From Gamarada debralockiae (lineage: Eukaryota > Ascomycota > Leotiomycetes > Helotiales > Hyphodiscaceae): 15,970 nt of DNA. The stretch covers positions 1-15,970 of the forward strand of contig NXFV01001527.1 in assembly GCA_002803225.1 (NCBI GenBank). The letters run 5' to 3'. Below the pieces are notes generated by a model that saw only the letters and a list, made by a program, of their open reading frames with translations, ran no database searches and was not told the DNA's origin. This document shows positions 10,068-15,970 of this stretch, one piece after another; within the stretch, counting starts at the first letter, position 1, and each line of letters opens with the position of its first letter. The position numbers and the translations under genes are program-made.

Positions 10068-12479
10068 ATGGAGTCTATTGTCGAAAGCATCAAACGCTTT
10101 TTCCGTCATGAAAAGATCCTCAGACTCCGCGCCCATCTCCCAGAGCTAAACTTCATCACGCTTCACTACCTTTACTTCATCGGTGTATGCCTCATCGCAT
10201 CCGTAATATTCTACGGCTCCTCCAAACCGGACTTCAGCATCTCCTACACGGACTCACTATTCCTCGTCGTCTCCGCCATGACAGAAGCAGGCCTCAATAC
10301 AGTCAACCTTTCCCAAATGACAACCTTCCAGCAAATCATCCTCTGGCTCCTGATCATCATGGGCTCCGCAATCTGGGTTAGTATCTTCACGGTCCTCACT
10401 CGCAAGCGCTTTTTTGAGAGCCGGTTCAAGGATTTTGTCAAGCGTCAGAAGGAGGCCAGGAGGATGTATCGGAGGAGTATGTCGGAAATTCGCGATCGTC
10501 CTGCGGGCGGGAACGGCCTGGATGAGGCAGGGAAGGTCGCTGAACCGGCTGATAACTCGGTGTTTGAAGGGAGGCACAGCGAGCCACGGGATCCTACCAC
10601 TGGGCCTTCATCAACGGGTCCGACGACTGAGAAGTCATCGTCTACCACTGGGCCTTCATCAACGGGTCCGACGACTGAGGAGTCATCGGATCCGGCTTCG
10701 GTGGGAGGGGTGAAGGAGGAGAGCGAGGCTCTCAAACGGACCGTTAGCAACAGCGTCAGAAATCCCAATCCGGATCATATTTCCTTCATGCGATACGCGT
10801 CTCCCAGTCGTGAAGGACCGCAACATACGCGAGTCTTGAGTTTTGCGGGAGTTGGGGCACATCCATTTTCTACTTCTTTTAAATTCCCGCCTACGGAGGG
10901 CATGAGGGATAGGAGGGCGAGGGGGAGGGAGAATGGTCATAATCGTGATCACGAAGACGAGATTCACCACTGGCAGTACCCTTACTACCTCACTCGGCAC
11001 ACTGCGGGTCGCAATGCTCAGTTCTATGGTCTTTCGAAAGCGGAGAGAGAGCATCTTGGCGGTGTCGAGTATCGGGCAATCACGTTGCTGGCTTATGTCG
11101 TTCCTGCTTACTTCATACTCTGGCAACTCCTTGGATGTATTGGGCTCGGAGCATACACAGCGCATAATAAGGCTAGTACGGCGAGAGAAAATGGGATCGA
11201 TCCTTGGTACGTTCGAGCCTTTAGCGGGAGATTGCAGCTAATTGGATAGGTGGCTGGGTATCTTCAATGGTGCTTCGGCTTTCAACAATTCCGGGATGTC
11301 GTTGTTGGATGCAAACCTGGTAAAATCACAAAGCTCATGCTTACAACCGCGCACTTACTGACAACCACCAGATCCCATTCCAAACCTCAGTCTATACAAT
11401 AATTACCATGGGCCTGATGATCTTAGCCGGAAATACAGCGTACCTCCCCCATCCCTCTCCCTTGCCCCACCCTCCCACTCACTAACGGAACCCCCAGCTA
11501 CCCCCTCTTCCTCCGCCTAATCCTCTGGTCCATGCTCAAGCTGCTTTGCGCCATCTACCCCTCCGAGGACCAACACTCCGACCATAAGGCAACCCTCCGT
11601 TTCGTCCTCAAATACCCACGGCGCGTCTACACAAACCTCTTCCCCAGCGCCCCAACCTGGTGGCTGCTCTTCATGCTCATAGTCCTTAACGGCATCGACT
11701 GGGCCGCCTTCGAAATACTCAACATCAGGAATCCAGCGGTGCAGTCCATCCCCACCCACTTCCGCGTGCTCGACGGCCTATTCCAAGCCTTGGCCGTACG
11801 CTCAGGAGGATTCTACATCATCTCTATCACATCCCTGCGGATCGGCCTCCAAGTACTCTACGTGATTATGATGTATATCTCCGTCTACCCAGTCGTGATC
11901 ACCATGCGACATTCGAATGTTTACGAAGAAAGGAGTCTGGGCATCTATGCGGATGAGGATAGCAACTCCGATGAAGAAGCAGGCGGGCCTAAATTAGGCA
12001 CCCTACGCAAGCTAGGCCGAACATTCACCCGGACATTCACAGATCATATCGGGGTCCCTACACCCTCTTCAAAAACGACCGGTACACAATTCGTGCGCCA
12101 GCAAATCCGTGGCCAACTAGCTCACGATCTGTGGTGGTTGGTCCTTGCTATTCTCTTTATTTCCATCATCGAAGTCTCCAACTTCGATCGGGATCCAGTC
12201 ACGTATTCGGTGTTTAATATCGCTTTTGAAGTGGTGTCAGGGTATGGGTGTGTGGGTATCTCTACGGGATTGCCGAATCAGGCGTATTCGTTTAGTGGGG
12301 GATGGCATGTTTTGAGTAAGCTTATTTTGTGTGCAGTTATGCTGAGGGGACGGCATAGAGGGTTGCCTGTTGCGCTGGATAGGGCGGTTAGGTTGCCGGG
12401 TGTTAAGGGAGAGAGTTTGGAGGATGAGGATCAGGCAGTTCGGACTAGGTCGAGGAGTATTGCTCCGGATAGGTCGTAG
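10068..12479 (+). CDS. TRK1: TRK-family potassium uptake transporter
   Basis: Four exons, 10068-11206, 11250-11319, 11372-11439 and 11498-12479, encode 752 residues. Introns are 43, 52 and 58 nt; the second and third have CTGAC (11358-11362) and CTAAC (11482-11486) branch sites. TRK proteins are plasma-membrane K+ (Na+) uptake systems built of four membrane-pore-membrane repeats. Visible pore loops with their filter glycines are: MTEAGLNTVNL (71-81), AFNNSGMSLLDAN (390-402), LAVRSGGFYI (524-533) and SGYGCVGIS (673-681). Helices are clear at 30-49, 86-110, 337-361 and 479-499, and the segments AGNTAYPLFLR (422-432), SNVYEERSLGIY (565-576) and GRHRGLPVALDRAV (710-723) are TRK hallmarks. The cytosolic loop between the first and second repeats (about 111-333) is low complexity and carries a 16-residue tandem duplication. 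It is shorter than the very long loop of yeast Trk1. The start, in CAATCATGG, precedes a short cytosolic N-terminus. The family assignment is firm; TRK1 rather than another paralogue is a guess. Confidence 0.94.
10594..10689 (+). repeat. 48-bp tandem duplication inside the TRK gene
   Basis: Units 10594-10641 and 10642-10689 differ at only two bases and keep the reading frame. Each encodes a 16-residue unit beginning TTGPSSTGPTTE in the cytosolic loop (about residues 177-208). Confidence 0.9.
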
Positions 12480-13447
12480 TCGGTAGGCGAAGCATTCAGG
12501 TTGGATCGATGCGTGTCGATGGGTGATATACTGTAGGGGTTCTGAAATATGGTTTAGTAGGTATGCAAACAAATCCATTTGAGGGAATTTGCCTTCGACT
12601 ACAATGCTACAACTGAGAATTGACACGGTAATTCCATTCCTTCTTCCTTTTGCACCATGCTGAGTGTGTTTGCTAGGGTTGGTCCATGGATCCAACGTGC
12701 AAGAGGTACCGATTAGGAGGGGTCGTCTTATTTCAGTTGCTGCACGTGGTATGTCGTTCACCGCAACTTGGAATTGAATCGCTCATTCCGAATGCACGAT
12801 TGTACTTCAATCGCCCACGCAAATTGCTCAATTTAACCGATGACAGTCGGACCCTTCCCATCTGGGGTCACCTCCCTCATCATCTCCCACCCTCTTCCAC
12901 ATCGAGGCTGCTCCCCTAGAGATGTGTAGGCGAAGCCATTTGAAGGTGGTCCTACCTATGCCACAGTCTCGAAAGCTTGGTGCAGAGAGGTTGAACGACA
13001 CACCTTGTCCCACCTGACCTTGCTTCCTGATCGCCTCGCCGATTTTAATCGTATTGTACGAGGCTATAACAGATACGTAAGTCTCAGAGCAATAATTTTC
13101 TTCATCCGGCTGACTTGTAAGTTCTGGTTTGAGTAGAGGATCAGAAACAGCTATCCCGGACTGGAAGTTGTAAAACTTTTTTTCAGAAGAAAGTGTCCCT
13201 TTGTAAGCCAATGCTAACTTCGGAAATTTGGAAGAGGACTTATCTGTCTGGATACTTTGTGTTTGAACGTATACGATCATGATGCTCGAGGAAGATTGGG
13301 AAACGATGATGAGAAATAACGGAACAACCTAGTATTTTCCCAGACAATCCAAAGGCTCTTCCAGATTCTTAGCTCGTGGTGCAAGGATGAAGTGGCTGCG
13401 TGGGATCTCATTATTTGTGACGGCCTACTCCCCAGTGACCTCTTCTC

Positions 13448-13457
13448 TATAAAAAGG
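13448..13457 (+). promoter_or_regulatory. TATA-box-like element TATAAAAAGG
   Basis: A strong match to the TATA consensus. The nearest downstream ATGs (13569, 13621) open only short frames, so if this was a promoter its gene is lost or unrecognised. Confidence 0.3.
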
Positions 13458-14332
13458 AAAGAGGCTAGAGCACGGAGACGCCAGGCAGACGCCAGACTTT
13501 TTGGATACTGTGTTCGAGCATTCTTATCTGCGCTTGGCACCAGTCAATCCAGAAGAAAGCGAAACGAGATGCTCCCAGCCTTTTCTGTAGTCGACTATCT
13601 TACAGTTAATATTCCCAATCATGTCGGCCACTGGAAGTCTATCGGAAGACTACATCGCGTATAGCCTTCTTCATTTTCACATATTGCTTCGAAACTAGAT
13701 CGTAAACCCGCCAACGGATTCGTCTCTCGAGACACCCGGGCTGTGGTGAAAACCACTCCCAGAAAACAGGCCGATTGGTCCTCCTGCAGAAGCCTTAACG
13801 AGATTGCAATTGACCAAAATTCAAACTCCCGTTCCCCGCACCGCTCTCCGAAATTTTGACCCTGGAAATAGTCATCTTAGCGTTATTACTAGCATCCTAA
13901 AATAATCACTCCCTTATTTAGACCAAGACCTCGATGACTCTTTCAACACAAAATAGACAATAATTTACAAGCCAAGATGACCCTAATCGCACGATATCAG
14001 ACAAAAAATTGCTCCTTACCTAGGAAGAATAACTTTTGATAATCCGACATTATATGCCATCTTATCGTTCGAGTCGTCTTAGTAGCTTGTGATGACCACA
14101 GGTTTCTCGCTTCGCAAGGATGTCTCTTAGAGTGGAAAGTAGAAAGTGGTAACTAGAAATCAATATTATGTTATTGGATCCTCACAAAATTAATATCAAG
14201 ATACTTGAGCTAATCCCCTTAGTCTATTCATTTTTTATTATATATTATTAAAACCCTAATCATGACACGCGACAAACATCACTACGTCTTTTAACAAATT
14301 CTAGACGAGAAAATTGTCAGATGGCTCTGGTT

Positions 14333-14346
14333 GTTGCTATGGCAAC
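14333..14346. promoter_or_regulatory. RFX-type X-box
   Basis: GTTGCTATGGCAAC has 5-bp inverted arms (GTTGC/GCAAC) around a central TATG. It fits the published RFX/DAF-19 X-box consensus RYYNYYATRRNRAC at every position. Ascomycetes have RFX proteins (Crt1/RFX1) that control DNA-damage genes. It lies about 108 bases ahead of the ATG of the putative broken gene at 14454. The function is inferred from the motif only. Confidence 0.45.
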
Positions 14347-14453
14347 GGTTGTCGCATACATATCTCGGGTTCTGGCAACCTTCTAATTCTTCCCTCCTTA
14401 GAGATACCAATACATATATGATTTTACCATATAATATCGTCTGATTCGATAAA

Positions 14454-14723
14454 ATGGCAGAAGTTTCTTCACCTGCGCCTCAAGCAACACCTTCTAAGAT
14501 ACAAGCTCAAATCGACAAGAGTAATGAAAGACAATCTTGTTAAACTCTCTAAACATGGAGAAGGATCGATGATCTTTACAATAAGGCGGAAAACCTCTCT
14601 GTTCAAGCAAAACTCCTACGGCGTGGCGCTAATCGGACACGGAAAACGAATGTGTTTGGCAGAGCTGAAGATCGGGGCTTGTATGCTGGCAGGGATTATC
14701 GTTCTGATGGTTTTCGCTTGTAG
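14454..14723 (+). pseudogene. Possible broken MADS-box-like gene
   Basis: From ATG 14454 one frame reads a Ser/Pro/Gln-rich start (MAEVSSPAPQATPSKIQAQI), then IDKSNERQSC, a TAA (14541-14543), two codons, another TAA (14550-14552), then TWRRIDDLYNKAENLS followed by VQAKLLRRG, and finally a TAG at 14721-14723. The segment R-R-I-D-x-L-Y-N-K-A-x-x-L-S resembles the helix of MADS-box proteins (KRxxGLxKKAxELSxLC), and in-frame sequence resumes across both stops. I could not find a short intron that removes the stops and keeps this frame. Both TAA stops and the TAG could come from CAA and CAG by C-to-T change, as in RIP, and the surroundings are AT-rich. The family call is by eye and tentative; it may instead be chance. 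Confidence 0.35.
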
Positions 14724-15520
14724 GCGCTTTTTTGATCACGGTCAAGGTAGTCTCTGGTGGATGACAGGTGCTGTATGTTACGGGAAGGTGGATGATAGAG
14801 TTATGACAAACACATGTGGCGTTTCCGGAGTCAAACTTGTAAAATACAAGTGTCTGGCATCGCGCTGGGGCGCTCTACGTTGAAATATATGAGGTTTATA
14901 TCTCTAGATATAAGTCAAGGAGGTTTGAAGTTTTTAATGGGGTATTTACGTGGCAGTGCTTCATGTGACTATAAGGCTCGTGATGCAACACTTGCTTATA
15001 TAACCACGAGTTTCTGCGTCGCACTGCGAGCTCCACATCTAATTGTCGAGGAGTTGTTGATCGAATTTAGTTGAAAAGATATGTTTGAAATCAAGTTTTA
15101 GGTCTTGTAGTGTATCATTAACATATGCACCAATTAAAACTTGGCATATCCGAGACGCTTGCATTATCTGTTGCTCCGGTTGCACAGACAGCGAGGTCCT
15201 TAAGACTAGCTGAAAGTTTAAATCGACTTCGCATTGCGTACCATGTATATTGCGGCTAAAAGTCAAAGTATTTATAGGGCAAGTAGAGGTTTGCTCGTTA
15301 GCGGAGAGTGATAGTGAATGAACTATCTAGAACATTCTACTTAGAAATATCTAGCATTTGTCATCAACTACTTTACTGTAACATTCTAGTATAGCCACAG
15401 AACCTACCCATACTATATAAACATCAGCTCCCCCAAGCCCCTCTTTATCAAAATTATTAAAGATATAGGATGTAGAGGTTTAAAGGAATGAAAGGTAGTT
15501 AACAAAGTATGTAGTTGAGC
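14724..15520. other. AT-rich region without genes
   Basis: Nothing codes here that I can support. It contains an 18-bp near-palindrome at 14896-14913 (TTATATCT/AGATATAA arms), the octamer ACATTCTA twice (15332-15339, 15381-15388), two ATCTAG sites and a TATATAA string at 15414-15420 on the + strand. It lies beyond the 3' end of the ankyrin gene, which is on the - strand. The composition suggests old mobile-element or RIP-affected sequence, but no transposase or terminal repeats are seen. Confidence 0.45.
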
Positions 15521-15970
15521 TTAAGTAACAGAAGTAAGTAGCTTTATTACACTCTCATGACTATTCTCTACTGTCCACGACAGTGGCGTCTGACCAAGCC
15601 TATCCTTCGACTCGATATCGACTGCACCAGTCGCAAGCAGCAGCTTGACCACAGCCTCGTGGCCCTTCCTGAGCTGCCCACGACAGCGGCGTCCGACCAT
15701 CCTCATCCTTCGACTCGATATCGACTGCACCAGTCGCAAGCAGCAGCTTGACCACAGCCTCGTGCCCGCCCCGAGCTGCCCACAACAGCGGCGTCCAACC
15801 ATCCTCGTCCTTCGACTCGATATCGACTGCGTCAGTCGCAAGCAGCAGCTTGACCACAGCCTCGTGCCCGTTCTTAGCTGCCCACGACAGCGGCGTCCGA
15901 CTATACCTGTTCTTCGACTCGATATTGACTGCACCAGTCGCAAGCAGTAGCTTGACCACAGCCTCGTGCC
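15521..15970 (-). CDS. C-terminal end of an ankyrin-repeat protein, partial and frameshifted
   Basis: Read leftward from the window edge, one frame encodes consecutive 34-residue ankyrin repeats of the form GHEAVVKLLLATGAVDIESKDEDG followed by (R/W)TPL(S/L)WAA. These have the TPLxxAA and VVKLLL helices of the family. At about 15661-15665 one extra base shifts the frame. Before the shift the frame would end at about 15600 after roughly 20 unrelated residues; after it, the other frame continues as ankyrin (GHEAVVKLLLATGAVDIESKDRLGQT) to a TAA at 15521-15523, with a diverged last repeat. The 5' end lies outside the window. Ankyrin repeats act as protein-binding scaffolds. Repeats this alike at a fungal gene's C-terminus often belong to NLR-type (NACHT or NB-ARC) proteins, but no such domain is visible here. 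The shift could be a real mutation or a sequencing error. Confidence 0.85.
   Translation of the reverse strand, partial: GTRLWSSYCLRLVQSISSRRTGIVGRRCRGQLRTGTRLWSSCCLRLTQSISSRRTRMVGRRCCGQLGAGTRLWSSCCLRLVQSISSRRMRMVGRRCRGQLRKGHEAVVKLLLATGAVDIESKDRLGQTPLSWTVENSHESVIKLLTSVT
15643..15970 (-). repeat. Tandem 102-bp ankyrin-coding repeats
   Basis: The same sequence (GCTTGACCACAGCCTCGTG on the + strand, the last copy cut by the window edge) begins at 15643, 15746, 15848 and 15950, giving periods of 103, 102 and 102 bases. The 103 marks the extra base. Units are nearly identical by eye over most of their length, apart from the variable patch just after CTCGTG and single substitutions. A diverged unit lies to the left at about 15541-15642. 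Confidence 0.9.

Larger units (their letters stand above)
12480..14453. other. Intergenic region after the TRK gene, becoming AT-rich
   Basis: No gene can be supported. The left part is the TRK 3' flank. CACGTG lies at 12743-12748. A minus-strand frame at 12828-13280 (150 codons from an ATG) has no recognisable motif. TATAAAAAGG at 13448-13457 is a good TATA-box match, followed by an ATG at 13621 whose frame closes after 25 codons. From about 13870 the sequence turns AT-rich with many TA steps, as in decayed or RIP-affected fungal DNA. That reading is qualitative; I did not compute an index. Confidence 0.5.

Noticed and set aside
12828..13280. A minus-strand 150-codon frame starting with ATG
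   Set aside because: I recognise no motif; its low-complexity content and lack of flanking signals fit a chance frame. It is not excluded as a hypothetical protein.
13621..13915. A second possible broken gene: a frame from ATG 13621 with a TAG and a TGA before a TAA
   Set aside because: Two stops in about 95 codons is only mildly unusual and the residues resemble no family I know.
14524..14883. A 119-codon frame with GHGKRMCLAE, resembling the cytochrome P450 haem-ligand motif
   Set aside because: The expected Phe and the glycine after Cys are missing, there is no P450 sequence around it, and a neighbouring frame gives a better match to another family.
1..15970. tRNA, rRNA, CRISPR array or intact transposon
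   Set aside because: No T-loop with cloverleaf, no repeat-spacer pattern, and no transposase or reverse transcriptase motifs were seen on either strand.

Overview
The window looks like nuclear DNA of a filamentous ascomycete (Pezizomycotina). Introns are short (43 to 58 nt) with GT-AG ends and CTGAC/CTAAC-type branch sites. There are three single-copy conserved fungal genes with typical fungal sequences, wide intergenic spaces and no operon structure. Moderate GC content and gene style suggest Leotiomycetes (Helotiales-like), but that is inference and is not proven by anything here.

Layout. (1) 555-3377, + strand: UTP4, a WD40 subunit of the small-subunit processome that makes 18S rRNA, complete with one 48-nt intron. 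(2) 3378-7023: 3.6 kb without a recognisable gene, holding pyrimidine-rich tracts, three CACGTG boxes, a perfect 10-bp hairpin and small inverted repeats. (3) 7024-8477, + strand: PNG1, cytosolic peptide:N-glycanase, complete with one 50-nt intron and an intact Cys-His-Asp triad. (4) 8478-10067: intergenic, with the PNG1 3' side and the promoter of the next gene. (5) 10068-12479, + strand: a TRK-type potassium transporter in four exons with all four pore loops. (6) 12480-15520: about 3 kb that becomes AT-rich and holds no intact gene. It contains a putative broken MADS-box-like gene (14454-14723), an RFX-type X-box in front of it, and TATA-like boxes. (7) 15521-15970, - strand: the C-terminal end of an ankyrin-repeat gene that runs off the right edge, with nearly identical 102-bp repeats and one 1-nt frameshift.

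The three complete genes are independent housekeeping functions (ribosome assembly, glycoprotein quality control, K+ uptake); I see no sign that they act as one system. The most unusual part is the right end, where conserved gene-dense sequence gives way to an AT-rich region with a decayed gene and a high-identity repeat gene. That is how fungal accessory or NLR-type loci often look. I found no tRNA, rRNA, CRISPR array or intact transposon, and no clearly new system.
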